From Spirochaetae bacterium HGW-Spirochaetae-1 (GTDB taxonomy: Bacteria > Spirochaetota > UBA4802 > UBA5550), in the NCBI GenBank assembly GCA_002839375.1, contig PGXY01000004.1, positions 441,864-505,863 on the forward strand: a stretch of DNA of 64,000 bases, read 5' to 3'. The translations under genes and the position numbers were made by a program. Shown piece after piece: positions 53,763-62,522 of this stretch. Numbering within the stretch: the stretch's first letter is position 1; each line of letters opens with the position of its first letter. The notes under the pieces were generated by a model that saw only the letters and a list, made by a program, of their open reading frames with translations, did not search any database and had not been told where the DNA came from.

Positions 53763-54115
53763 TTACTTGCCGCGCCCGTCAATCTTTCTAACGCGCTCTA
53801 TGACAAAATCCGTCATCGGGGTGGCCGATTGAACGGCTTTTTTTATGACCGGCTTTTTCGCCTTGGGTGCGGCTTTTTTTGCGGCCGGCTTTTTCGGTTT
53901 TGCCGGAGCCTGGCCGGCTTTTTCGGTTTTGCCGGAGCCTTGGGCTTGCTTGCCGTTTTCTTCACAGCTTTCTTGACGGCTTTTTTTACGGCCGGCTTTT
54001 TCGCCTTGGGTGCGGCTTTTTTAGCGGCAGGCTTTTTCGGTTTTGCCGGAGCCTTGGGTTTGCTTGCCGATTTCTTCTTCGTCGTGGTTTTTTTTACTGA
54101 CTTTGCTTTTTCCAT
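53763..54115 (-). pseudogene. Lys/Ala/Pro-rich histone H1-like gene with a frameshift
   Basis: It reads from the ATG at 54115 as a basic, low-complexity protein (KKTTTKKKSASKPKAPAKPK, repeated KPKAPAKPKKPA) that would be a DNA-compacting histone H1-like protein. At about 53910 the reading shifts into an unlike Arg-rich tail ending at 53843. Restoring one A in CCTGGCC continues the repeat (KPKKPAAKKAAPKAK) and ends in a well-formed C-terminus, MTDFVIERVRKIDGRGK, stopping at 53765-53763. The repeated unit is GGCTTTTTCGGTTTTGCCGG on the plus strand. It may be slippage in repeats, an error or a real knockout. Confidence 0.6.
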
Positions 54116-54265
54116 TATGACTGCTCCTCTTATTTAATAAATTTATTATTCAATCAACTGCTACAAACCATGTAATATCATCCTTGCCGGTTCCATTGAA
54201 CACGATAAGTAGTATACTAAATCATTATCGGCAATAAGCATAAATCTAATATATTGTAAAGTCTA

Positions 54266-55456
54266 CTATTCTTTCATTCTGCCTCTTTTTTTTCTGAACT
54301 CGTCAATGAACTCCCGAGAGGAGACATGTTTGTCAACGAACGTTACAATGTAGGATTCCCGGTATCGTGGAGGAATCAGCGTAAGGGGCCACATGTGTTT
54401 AACGATGATGTCCTTTTCTATGTCATTGACGGGAAAATACTTCATTGAATTTTCAAGAGCGATGCGCGGATGTTCCACACCATGATATTTGTCCCGGTGA
54501 AGTTCAGGCTCGTCATGATTACGCCAGTCATACAGAAAAAAGTCGTGAAGTAATCCCCCCCGGGCCGCAGATATATAATCCAGATTCAAATACTTGCAGG
54601 TTCTGTAGGCAATATATGACACGGCTTTTGCGTGTTCATAAATCGATGAGTTGTGATGAAAAAAGTTATTGAGCTTCATAAATTCCGGATGATCGAGAAT
54701 ATCTTTGACTATATTGTTATATTCATCGCTGTCGGGACGCCTTTCGTTAATTACTGATTCCACAATGTCAGACATTTTACCCATAGCGGTATTTACTTTC
54801 AGTTTGATATTTTTACCGAGGTTTTCATCAAGTTTTCGGTTGAGGTCAGGGAAAGCGCCGAGAATCCGTTTGAATGAACCAAGTATCCGCTCAACTTCGG
54901 CGTTGTTGAGGGTAACATATTTTTCGTACAGGTAGCGCAAATTGGCCCTGAACCTGTTCAGTGAAACAACCGATGCCGACAAATCAGAGATAAAATAGGC
55001 ACCCAGCAGGCCGGATATCATTGCAGCCTGACCGTTTTCCAGCCGGTATACATTTTTTGCTATGAACGGCTGCAGAAGATAGACAACGGCCATGGCAAGA
55101 ACACCCCAGGCCAGTGAAAACGTCAGGCATATCTTGCCATTGATGTTAAGCTTGCTGTCTGAATAATCCCATAGTTTGAGGTCGAACAGTCTTTCGAAAA
55201 ATTCCCCGGTTATATACTCGATCACGGAAAGCAGAATGACGTATACAATGAATTGCACAGCCATGTTTAGATCGCCGATGTAATTTTGTACACCGAGAAT
55301 CAGCAGGGCGCCTGTTCCGTAAACGGGAACAAAGGGTCCGAAAAGAAATCCCGGGTTAATGAGACGTTTCTGTGTCCATGACCTGTAAACGAACTCAATC
55401 AGCCACCCGATAAAACAATAAATAGTAAAAAATACCGTAATGTATGCCGGTTCCAT
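54266..55456 (-). CDS. CmpB-like membrane protein fused to an HD domain
   Basis: 396 aa. The N-terminal about 165 residues have four or five membrane helices with the putative ABC-transporter type IV (CmpB/PF06541) signature: YCFIGWLIEFVYRSW, GFLFGPFVPVYGTGALL, EYITGEFFERLF. A long soluble helical linker follows (170-260), then an HD-type domain with H275 (IYEHAKAVSYIAY), H304-D305 (GGLLHDFFLYDW), H329 and VDKHVSSREF. This is a membrane-anchored HD hydrolase, perhaps acting on a nucleotide or phospholipid. CmpB domains are otherwise usually stand-alone; the fusion is notable. Confidence 0.7.
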   Translation of the reverse strand: MEPAYITVFFTIYCFIGWLIEFVYRSWTQKRLINPGFLFGPFVPVYGTGALLILGVQNYIGDLNMAVQFIVYVILLSVIEYITGEFFERLFDLKLWDYSDSKLNINGKICLTFSLAWGVLAMAVVYLLQPFIAKNVYRLENGQAAMISGLLGAYFISDLSASVVSLNRFRANLRYLYEKYVTLNNAEVERILGSFKRILGAFPDLNRKLDENLGKNIKLKVNTAMGKMSDIVESVINERRPDSDEYNNIVKDILDHPEFMKLNNFFHHNSSIYEHAKAVSYIAYRTCKYLNLDYISAARGGLLHDFFLYDWRNHDEPELHRDKYHGVEHPRIALENSMKYFPVNDIEKDIIVKHMWPLTLIPPRYRESYIVTFVDKHVSSREFIDEFRKKRGRMKE

Positions 55457-55638
55457 GTATCACCCTGTAAGTATTTTCTGTATCCGGATATAAGGGAACC
55501 TTTAAAAATTAAATTTTGGAAGTTCCCTTGTGGGTACAAGCATTGGAAAAATCAGGTTTTATCATTCTTGTAATAATGAGAAAACCTGATTTTTAGAAGT
55601 ACCCATAATATTATAATGCAAAAATAAAAAAACAATAA

Positions 55639-55706
55639 TTTTTAAAATCCTTGCCTGTCTGGAATTTTCTGTTAAATATTGCATTCAACTGAAAGAGGTT
55701 CGAAGG
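55639..55706 (+). repeat. Dispersed intergenic repeat, partial copy I
   Basis: TTTTTAAAATCCTTGCCTGT, CTGGAATTTTCTGTTAA and GAGGTTCGAAGG match the first half of the repeat. Its end supplies the sequence just before the acetyltransferase start, including AGAGG. Confidence 0.6.
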
Positions 55707-56312
55707 ATGGAATGTTTTATGCAACAAATAAATAAAAATATGATTAATGATGCAGCGTATGTCTTGTCCAGGGCGTTTAAAAATGATCCCTTGTTTGTTT
55801 TCTTTTTCCCCGATGAGAGTACGAGGGTTGAGCTGACTTTTTATACTTTCAGGTTCATCGCTGCCCACGCACAGAAAAAAGGATTTGTTTGTGCCGTATC
55901 ACCGGGGTTCGAGGGCGCATCTATATGGTTGCCCTTTACGGCACTAAAGAGGGGCCTGGTTGACCAGGTACGGTTCGGCGCGTTAAAGATGCTGTTCAGG
56001 CAGGGGAAAGAAGCGATCGGCAGGCAGATCATGGCCAGCGAGCATATGAGAGCCATACATGCTGAAAGTCTCGGAGAACCGCATATGTACCTTTCCACAA
56101 TCGGGATTGATGAAAAATACAGGGGGAAGGGATTTGCATCAGAACTCATGCGGCCGGGGCTTGAAAAAGCTGACAGGGAGAGCCTTCCCTGTTATCTTGA
56201 CACGCATAATGAAAAAAACATAGGTCTTTATGCGAGGTACGGTTTTGAAATTGCTGCTGAATCCGTCATACCTGGTTCTGATGTGCGCCACTGGGCGATG
56301 ATAAGAAAGTAA
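55707..56312 (+). CDS. GNAT-family N-acetyltransferase
   Basis: 201 aa. The acetyl-CoA-binding core is clear: MYLSTIGIDEKYRGKGFASELMRPGLEKAD (about 131-160), with the R-x-x-G-x-(G/A) loop at YRGKGFAS, then CYLDTHNEKNIGLYARYGFEI (about 168-188). It transfers acetyl to an amine; the substrate is unknown. The start at 55707 uses AGAGG or GAAGG from the adjoining repeat; the ATG at 55719 is an alternative. It stands alone. Confidence 0.82.
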   Translation: MECFMQQINKNMINDAAYVLSRAFKNDPLFVFFFPDESTRVELTFYTFRFIAAHAQKKGFVCAVSPGFEGASIWLPFTALKRGLVDQVRFGALKMLFRQGKEAIGRQIMASEHMRAIHAESLGEPHMYLSTIGIDEKYRGKGFASELMRPGLEKADRESLPCYLDTHNEKNIGLYARYGFEIAAESVIPGSDVRHWAMIRK

Positions 56313-56412
56313 AATTTGCTGTCCCTGGATAGATTTCCCGGGATCAAAATTCCTGGTGTTCAGGAAGAAGGGATAGGGGCGCGGAGCGCATTATTCATTG
56401 CAGGGAGGTGGA

Positions 56413-56994
56413 TCAGCCCAACTCCACATCGGGGAGATTTTTCCTCACCTCGTCATAGGTCCTGTATGTCGACAGGACTTCCACCACTATGGGAAGTGGA
56501 TCGGACCAGATTCCCGTTATCATTACCTCTCCGGGTTTTCCCCCGGGGAAGGCCAGCCGCTCCACGGGAGGTGTGAACCGGGCGTCAACATCACTCCTGT
56601 TTCCCCTGGCGTCCATGCGATACCAGCCTGTTTCGGGAAGATATACGGCGTTGAGGCCGTGAAGGCAATAGGGCGGTGAACCTTCTTCAAGCGTCAGGCG
56701 CTGATAGCACAGGCCTGTGGGGATACCATTGGCCCTGAGCAGAGCCGCCAGGAGATGGCTCTTGGCATAGCAGTACCCGGTGCGGTGCAGCAGCACATCC
56801 GAGGCAGTCAGCGTCACGGGATTCATTTTATGATCATGGCTGTGGAATATATCATCGCGGACGAATTCAAAACATTTTAGTGCAATGGCAGCCGGTGTGT
56901 TCAGGCCTTGTGAAAGTTCACGTGCCTTGCCTGTTACCGCCGGGTGTGTCCAGTCAATGATTGCCGTCGATCGAAGATAGTTCTGTGTATTCAT
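56413..56994 (-). CDS. Transglutaminase-like cysteine protease/amidase
   Basis: 193 aa. The transglutaminase core shows the catalytic triad: TGYCYAKSH (Cys75), CLHGLNAVYL (His112) and YRMDARG (Asp128). It is compact and has no signal peptide. Bacterial members act as proteases or amidases. It overlaps the chemoreceptor stop by ATGA, so it is co-transcribed and coupled with it, which could link it to signalling or receptor turnover (inference). Confidence 0.82.
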   Translation of the reverse strand: MNTQNYLRSTAIIDWTHPAVTGKARELSQGLNTPAAIALKCFEFVRDDIFHSHDHKMNPVTLTASDVLLHRTGYCYAKSHLLAALLRANGIPTGLCYQRLTLEEGSPPYCLHGLNAVYLPETGWYRMDARGNRSDVDARFTPPVERLAFPGGKPGEVMITGIWSDPLPIVVEVLSTYRTYDEVRKNLPDVELG

Positions 56995-58559
56995 ATCGTG
57001 AATTCGAAGGAATCCACGAGCCTGTTGAGCCGTTCGGCCACACTGGCTATCTCTTCCGTATTTGCCGCCATTTCCTCGGCGGCGCTGGAGTTCTCCTGAC
57101 CCACCTTGCTGATTTTTTTGATGGCGTCGGAAATGTTCATGGTAGATGCACGATGAGTCTCAAGTGATTCGTCTATTTTTTCTGAGATATATCGCATGCT
57201 TTCCGATTCGGCTGCCACGTCATTATTATATTTGATCTGCAGATTCATGAATTCCGATATGCGCTGCATAAGACTACCGATGCCCCCGATATCGTTGATG
57301 ATCAGTTTAATGATGTCACTCAGGTAGCTTACGCTTTCAAGGCCTTTCTGGATATCTGTTTTATTGGTCTGAATGATCTGTCCGATATCCTTGATGCTGT
57401 GGGCCGTCCTGTCGGCGAGTTTGGAAATCTCATCGGCTACAACGGCGAAGCCCCGGCCAGCGTCACCGGCACGGGCCGATTCGATTGAGGCGTTGAGAGA
57501 AAGGAGGTTGACCTGGTCGGAAATATCGTTGATGAGGCCCATGATATTAGTCATTTCCGATGAGCTGTTTTCAATGGCCCTCATTATTTCATTGGTTGTT
57601 TGAAGTGCCTTCTCGCCGTCGGCTACACGTTCCGCGATGGACCGGGTCTGCTTCAGGGCGTCGGCCGTCTCTTGGTTGAGGTCTTCAATAGAATGGGAAA
57701 GCTCGTTCATTTTGCCGGTGAGGGTTTTAAAGCTGACACTCTGAGTGTCGGCATTTGCAGCCAGTTCATCAATACTGGAATCATTGATTGTGCTGGCAGT
57801 CATTATTTCATCTTCCATGGCGGTCTGGGACTGGGTGTTTTCGGCCAGGGAAAGGGTCGTGGCCGACATTTCCTCCATGGAACTGGCAAGAGTAGAGGCC
57901 ACATCGCGCACGTTGCTGAGAAGTGTATTGGTTCTTTCCAGGTTGTCACTGGCGGTCTGCCGGGCATTTTCGATAAGTCGTACATTATTTGTTGTAAAGT
58001 TGGCCATGAGATACACAAAGTAGGTGTTGCCCATCATGAAAAGAATTTTTGCCAGTTCAGTCGGTATCCGCAAAGCGCCGGGCTCGAAAATGAGTTTTGA
58101 ATCTGTGACAAAGCTCATACCGCCCCATGCGATTCCCATGGCAATAAGGATAATATAACTCGTAATAGTGATAATTCCCATATATATGTTCAGCCTGCCG
58201 TTAAAGCGCAGGGAATGAATGATAACATACAGTATATAAAGTATAAAAGTGGCCGATTCCTTGACAGTCAGCGCCCATCCGTTGAAGGCATCATAGTGAA
58301 AGGAAAATTTGACGAAAAAGAGAATCATAACTTCAATGGTCACTGAAATATAGATAAGTGCCATGGGCGTTTTTTTCAGGGCGATATACACCTGGTTTAC
58401 TATGGCTACAGAAAGGTGGATAACGCCGCCAATGAGAATGGAAAGATAAATGGCCTTTTCAGAACCGGATCTCAGAGAGGAAATTGCCAGGACTATAAAA
58501 AAAATAGCGAATATATACCTGGTTCTGTTTATAATTCTTTCAGTGGCGAGTACGTTCAT
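56991..58559 (-). CDS. Methyl-accepting chemotaxis protein
   Basis: 522 aa, start preceded by GTGGGG. The N-terminal about 190 residues have six hydrophobic membrane segments and no periplasmic sensing domain, so the sensor is within the membrane. The signalling domain (about 215-520) has the highly conserved hairpin AGDAGRGFAVVADEISKLAD. It would bind CheW/CheA and control flagellar motility. The adjacent transglutaminase-like gene is translationally coupled. Ligand is unknown; a hydrophobic or redox signal is possible. Confidence 0.9.
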   Translation of the reverse strand: MNVLATERIINRTRYIFAIFFIVLAISSLRSGSEKAIYLSILIGGVIHLSVAIVNQVYIALKKTPMALIYISVTIEVMILFFVKFSFHYDAFNGWALTVKESATFILYILYVIIHSLRFNGRLNIYMGIITITSYIILIAMGIAWGGMSFVTDSKLIFEPGALRIPTELAKILFMMGNTYFVYLMANFTTNNVRLIENARQTASDNLERTNTLLSNVRDVASTLASSMEEMSATTLSLAENTQSQTAMEDEIMTASTINDSSIDELAANADTQSVSFKTLTGKMNELSHSIEDLNQETADALKQTRSIAERVADGEKALQTTNEIMRAIENSSSEMTNIMGLINDISDQVNLLSLNASIESARAGDAGRGFAVVADEISKLADRTAHSIKDIGQIIQTNKTDIQKGLESVSYLSDIIKLIINDIGGIGSLMQRISEFMNLQIKYNNDVAAESESMRYISEKIDESLETHRASTMNISDAIKKISKVGQENSSAAEEMAANTEEIASVAERLNRLVDSFEFTI

Positions 58560-58743
58560 TAGTGAGCCCCACTTTCAGTTGTTTTTTCCCGTTTCATATT
58601 CTGTCAGGATGAAGGTCAGCAGAAATATAAAAATACCTTATTAGAGTATTCATCGGAATAATACCGTTATCTTTGAATCTCTTTTTTTTTATTTCCCGAT
58701 GCGTAATGAAAAATATGAATGTGGATTCCCGGGAAAATTTTAA

Positions 58744-58771
58744 TTGAAAATGCCGGTCTTTTTTGTATAAT
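58744..58771 (+). promoter_or_regulatory. Promoter of the outer-membrane protein gene
   Basis: TTGAAA (58744-58749), 16-nt spacer and a perfect TATAAT (58766-58771), leaving a leader of about 120 nt. The rest of the 58560-58900 interval is A/T-rich with no gene. Confidence 0.65.
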
Positions 58772-58900
58772 ACATTAATTAAAAAAGTTACATGTCGGAA
58801 TCGGAGACAGAAGGTATTTTTCCTGATGAGCGATTGACCGTCCGTGTAAACAGGTCCCATTATGTATATCGTATATATAAAAATGCAAGGAGTATGAGAA

Positions 58901-59719
58901 ATGTTAAAAAAAACGTTTTTGCTGTTCTCTTTTTCTCTTATCATCGTTTTCCTTTATACTGCAGGCGCCATGGCCCAGGAAACTGAAGCTGCCGAGGGCG
59001 ATGCGGGCGGTATCGGTCTCACCGTGGGGCTGGACTACTGGAGCAACTATTACTGGCGCGGTACGCCCTATTTCCAGGAAGACGGCGTTTTCTTTCCCAC
59101 CGTGGCCTATGATGTTATGGGGTCGGGCCTGGTACTCACCCTGGGTGCCGAGCTTTCGGAAGACTGGGTTTTTGACGGAAAGCCCGTGGATACGTCGGCT
59201 TCTCCTGACGGAGTAGACAATAAAGATATTCACTCGACGGATTTCGCCGTCGATTATTCCACCACCATTGCCGACATGGTTTCTGTGGGAGGCGGGTTCT
59301 GGTATTTCCTGACATGGAATACCGATTATAACTTTATGTACTGGTACCTGACTGCCGGGCTCACCTCGGTGCCCCTGTCACCCACGCTGACCTTCTATCA
59401 TGACATTTACCAGGAATCGGGCGATGCGAAAGACTTCTATGTCCAGCTTGCCCTGAGCCATGGATTTGAGCTGACCAAGGAAGCTGGTCTGACCCTGGGT
59501 GTGGCAGGCGGATATTATAATTATGATTCATACGGACTGAGGGGTATCAGCGATATCGATTTTTCCGCGGCCCTTGAGATAGCCGTGGGTATCGTAACCT
59601 ACACCAGTTCATTTCATTATATCATTGTTCCGACGAAGGATTTTTATGATTATACTGCTCCCGGTGCCAAGGATATCAACCGGTTCTACGCCAGCTTCGG
59701 GGCATCGGTTTCACTGTAA
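58901..59719 (+). CDS. Outer-membrane beta-barrel protein
   Basis: 272 aa, with AAGGAG upstream. It has a clear signal peptide ending MAQ (about residue 25). The mature part has alternating amphipathic strands with aromatic girdles (YWSNYYWRGTPYFQ, FWYFLTWNTDYNFMYWYLTAG) and ends in hydrophobic SVSL, as in eight- to twelve-strand barrels. WSNYYWRGTPYFQ resembles the TorF-type/hypothetical spirochaetal porin family. It probably forms a pore or surface protein in the outer membrane. Confidence 0.75.
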   Translation: MLKKTFLLFSFSLIIVFLYTAGAMAQETEAAEGDAGGIGLTVGLDYWSNYYWRGTPYFQEDGVFFPTVAYDVMGSGLVLTLGAELSEDWVFDGKPVDTSASPDGVDNKDIHSTDFAVDYSTTIADMVSVGGGFWYFLTWNTDYNFMYWYLTAGLTSVPLSPTLTFYHDIYQESGDAKDFYVQLALSHGFELTKEAGLTLGVAGGYYNYDSYGLRGISDIDFSAALEIAVGIVTYTSSFHYIIVPTKDFYDYTAPGAKDINRFYASFGASVSL

Positions 59720-59728
59720 GAGAGGAAT

Positions 59729-60217
59729 TTATTTCTTCAACAGGGCGGTATGATCCTTATACCCCGAGACTTTGCCTGACATATCGGTAATATCAATGCG
59801 AATCACAGCCATGTTCTCTACCAGATCATGGCTGTATTCGTATATACCCGTACCGGCATATTTTTCCATTATGATGTCCAGGGCTCGTGTCTTTTCCTCC
59901 CGGGAGTCCATGAGATAGGCTGATCCGAAACCGATGACGCTGTAATACCGGGCGCCCCAGTCGCATGCCTTTTCACCGGTGACCAGTTCGATATCCGTTT
60001 CAGCGGCAAAACAGACATTGCTGTTTTCCCGAATCATCTTTATTTTTTTACCTTCTCGCGCCGAGTGAAAGTAGAGGCTGTATTCCCGGTAGCCGAAATT
60101 GACCGGTACAACATAGGGCTGATTGTCCCGCGCCAGTGAGAGGTGACAGATGGCCGCCTTGTTAAGCACGGCCTCAATGACGGCTACATCCTTTATTTCC
60201 TTGTCATGTCTTCGCAT
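59729..60217 (-). CDS. Pyridoxamine 5'-phosphate oxidase-like flavoprotein
   Basis: 162 aa. It matches the PNPOx-like/NimA split-barrel family: CHLSLARDNQPYVVPVNFGYREYSLYFHSAREGKKIKMI (about 24-62), with FMN-binding strands, and SVIGFGSAYLMDSREEK. It lacks other domains. Members reduce nitro compounds or store flavin; the substrate is unknown. It is the last gene of a four-gene minus-strand operon headed by the gamma-carbonic anhydrase-like gene. Confidence 0.8.
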   Translation of the reverse strand: MRRHDKEIKDVAVIEAVLNKAAICHLSLARDNQPYVVPVNFGYREYSLYFHSAREGKKIKMIRENSNVCFAAETDIELVTGEKACDWGARYYSVIGFGSAYLMDSREEKTRALDIIMEKYAGTGIYEYSHDLVENMAVIRIDITDMSGKVSGYKDHTALLKK

Positions 60218-60276
60218 GGTTATGGTCTACCGGACCGGCCGGGAAAAGTCAATTCACTTTTCCGTCGTATGATATC

Positions 60277-60717
60277 CTATTCATCAATTACTTCCCAATC
60301 CCCTTCACCGAACCGTACGGCAAGTTCATGACGCCGCCCCATCTCAAAAAAATGGAATATGACCCGCGGATGCTCTTCCTTAAGGAACCGGCTGGATTCT
60401 GAATCGGTGAGGATTTCGAAGGCCCACCATACGGCCTGCTCAGCCAGATCGGGATTGATTTTCCCTGTCCAGCCATAGGGCTGCTCGTCTTCCGTGAGGG
60501 GAACGGTGCCCTTTTCCGTGGCAGGGACATATATTTCCACGGGATTGCTTGATGAGAAAAAGACTCCGCCGGAACGGGCGTACAGGGAGGCAAGGTTCAG
60601 GCTTATCTGCCATTTGTTGAGAAAGGCGCCCTTCTTACTGAAACCGAAAGGGGATTCAATCAGGGGATTGTCACCGGCCCGGTTGACTTTTTCTTTTATA
60701 TAATCGTTCAGGGTCAT
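60277..60717 (-). CDS. Protein of unknown function
   Basis: 146 aa. No signal peptide or membrane segment. Contains PFGFSKKGAFLNKWQISLNLASLYARSGGVFFSSSNPVEIYVPATEKG and ends in a HELAVRFGEGDWEVIDE strand. Composition is normal for a real gene. Family not recognised. It lies between the DUF4389 gene (30 nt upstream) and the PNPOx-like gene (59 nt downstream) on one strand, so it is probably part of that operon. Confidence 0.55.
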   Translation of the reverse strand: MTLNDYIKEKVNRAGDNPLIESPFGFSKKGAFLNKWQISLNLASLYARSGGVFFSSSNPVEIYVPATEKGTVPLTEDEQPYGWTGKINPDLAEQAVWWAFEILTDSESSRFLKEEHPRVIFHFFEMGRRHELAVRFGEGDWEVIDE

Positions 60718-60747
60718 GGTCTTTTTTACTGACCACGGAGTGTCACA

Positions 60748-61080
60748 TCAGTCTTCATCGACAGATGTTGGAAGCGATGTATCATAATCCAGCTCCAACT
60801 CGGGAGCGGGCCAGTCTGAAAAAGGAAACGGGCGGTCATCGGTGGCGTAACCGAGGAATAGAAGCACCTGGTACATGTATTGTGAAAGCTGGGCGCTGAA
60901 GACCCGCGCCTGTCTGTTGGGTTCTCCCGTGAATAGATTTAAAAGCATCTGAAATATCAGAATGATGGCGAAGATATTTATCGCAGCTCCCATGAAGATG
61001 ATAAATAAAAACATGTAGAAGAGCCGCAGCCAGGTGCCGGTATTTTTCAGGTGCTGTTTGATTTCACTGTTGTCTATCAT
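60748..61080 (-). CDS. DUF4389 membrane protein
   Basis: 110 aa from the ATG at 61080, chosen for the AGGAGG immediately upstream; an ATG at 61110 is less likely. One long hydrophobic region (LFYMFLFIIFMGAAINIFAIILIFQMLLNLFTGEPN) forms one or two membrane helices, followed by an acidic C-terminus. The pattern with LFTGEPN fits DUF4389. Role unknown. Confidence 0.7.
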   Translation of the reverse strand: MIDNSEIKQHLKNTGTWLRLFYMFLFIIFMGAAINIFAIILIFQMLLNLFTGEPNRQARVFSAQLSQYMYQVLLFLGYATDDRPFPFSDWPAPELELDYDTSLPTSVDED

Positions 61081-61136
61081 GGATATTCCTCCTGTAATAA
61101 TGTTGCCCATTTAAGGTGTTATTTGCAGACTTTGAG

Positions 61137-61658
61137 TCATTCCTCCCGTATCAGGTCCATGGCGTAGCGCCGGGAATTTTTGACATAGTGACGGGCCGAA
61201 TCCCGTATGGTCTCAATGTCATCTTCCGTTATCTGCCGCACCACCCTGCCGGGAGATCCCATGACTACGGAGCCGTCGGGGATGTGCTTGTTCTCGGTGA
61301 TGAGGGTATTGGCGCCGATTAAGCAGTTTTTTCCTATGACGGCGCCGTTGAGGATTACGGCGTTGATGCCGATAAGGCATTCATCGCCGATGATGCAGCC
61401 GTGCAGCATGACCTTGTGTCCCACCGTTACGTCTCTGCCGATCGCGAGAGAATAGGTGTCGTCAACATGAAGAACGCAGCTGTCCTGTATGTTGCTGTTT
61501 TCACCGATGGTGATGGTGTTGGAGTCTCCGCGTACAACGGCGTTAAACCATATGCTGGCATTGTTTTCAAGTATTACGGAGCCGATGACCACGGCATTAT
61601 CGGCGATAAAATGTTCACCCTTTGTCGTGGGGCCTCGGCCGTTCAATGTATACTTCAT
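61137..61658 (-). CDS. Gamma-carbonic anhydrase-like hexapeptide-repeat protein
   Basis: 173 aa. A left-handed beta-helix with [LIV]-G-x-x-x-x hexapeptide turns. The zinc-ligand histidines of the gamma-carbonic anhydrase class are present: H64 (VLHVD), H81 and H86 (VGHKVMLHG). A C-terminal helix closes the trimer. It may hydrate CO2 or be a YrdA/PaaY-like thioesterase-linked protein; the sequence cannot decide. It heads a four-gene operon. Confidence 0.88.
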   Translation of the reverse strand: MKYTLNGRGPTTKGEHFIADNAVVIGSVILENNASIWFNAVVRGDSNTITIGENSNIQDSCVLHVDDTYSLAIGRDVTVGHKVMLHGCIIGDECLIGINAVILNGAVIGKNCLIGANTLITENKHIPDGSVVMGSPGRVVRQITEDDIETIRDSARHYVKNSRRYAMDLIREE

Positions 61659-61875
61659 GATTATTTCCCTGCAGATTTAATAGCATGAGCATATCCTCCA
61701 TACAAGCTGCCGTCAATCACTAATCACGGCATGGGGATTATTTGTTAGATTGCCGCATGATGATTGGGCACTGTTTGGCCGCAGAGTGATTTTTACTTGA
61801 CAGAGGGCAAAAATTATTGATCGCTCTTGTATAATATCGGTTTGGATATACTGAAAGGCTTCAGGGGAATGATAC

Positions 61876-62475
61876 ATGGCGAAAACATCAAAGGATAAAC
61901 CCCAGAAAGAACTCATAATGGACAGGTCCCGCGTTCTTTTCTGGGAAAAGGGATACATGGAAACCAGCATGAGGGACATCGCCCAGGCCTGCGGGTTCAG
62001 ACCCGCCAATATCTATAATTTTTTCACCAACAAAGAACAGATACTCTTTGAAATCCTAATAGATGAGATGAACCAGATCATTGAACCGATACGGCACCTG
62101 GAGCATGAAGATGACGGCGACCCGGTCCGGCAGCTGCGCCTTGTCATCGAAAATCATACACGGCTGACCCTGGGACACCGGCGGTCGTCGAAACTCCTAT
62201 TCGATATGGAACTGGGCAGCCTGTCTCCGGCCAATAAAAAAAAGATTATCAGGCTTCGCGATGATTATGACAGGATAGCCAGCACAATCATCAGGCGCGG
62301 CATGGAGCGGAAGATTTTTAACACGGCCGATGACCGCATGGCCGTGTACTGCATTGCCTCCATGATTGTCCGTACGCGTATGTGGTATTCGCCCGATGGA
62401 AGACTGAGCATCGATGAGATCATCGACTTTATCTTCAATTTTGCCCTGAAAGGACTCAACTTTAAGGGAAGGTGA
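61876..62475 (+). CDS. TetR-family regulator of a lipid-type operon
   Basis: 199 aa. Helix-turn-helix TSMRDIAQACGFRPANIYNFF (about 30-50) and a C-terminal helical ligand domain typical of the KstR/FadR-like TetR group. TATAAT (61830-61835) may be its -10 box. It lies 105 nt upstream of a START-domain gene whose leader carries the palindrome AACCGTC-TG-GACGGTT. It probably regulates that gene and the esterase downstream, sensing a lipid or acyl-CoA (inference). Confidence 0.85.
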   Translation: MAKTSKDKPQKELIMDRSRVLFWEKGYMETSMRDIAQACGFRPANIYNFFTNKEQILFEILIDEMNQIIEPIRHLEHEDDGDPVRQLRLVIENHTRLTLGHRRSSKLLFDMELGSLSPANKKKIIRLRDDYDRIASTIIRRGMERKIFNTADDRMAVYCIASMIVRTRMWYSPDGRLSIDEIIDFIFNFALKGLNFKGR

Positions 62476-62522
62476 TTCCTGTAAAATTTCCGACACAAAG
62501 TTAAAAATGTTCTTGATTTGTT

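Noticed and set aside
53843-54115. Tandem repeats considered as a CRISPR array
   Set aside because: The units are coding (KPKAPAKPKK) and lack unique spacers; no cas genes are nearby.
58792-58986. A 64-codon leader frame before the outer-membrane protein
   Set aside because: It overlaps the real start in another frame, lacks a ribosome-binding site and does not look like a leader peptide.
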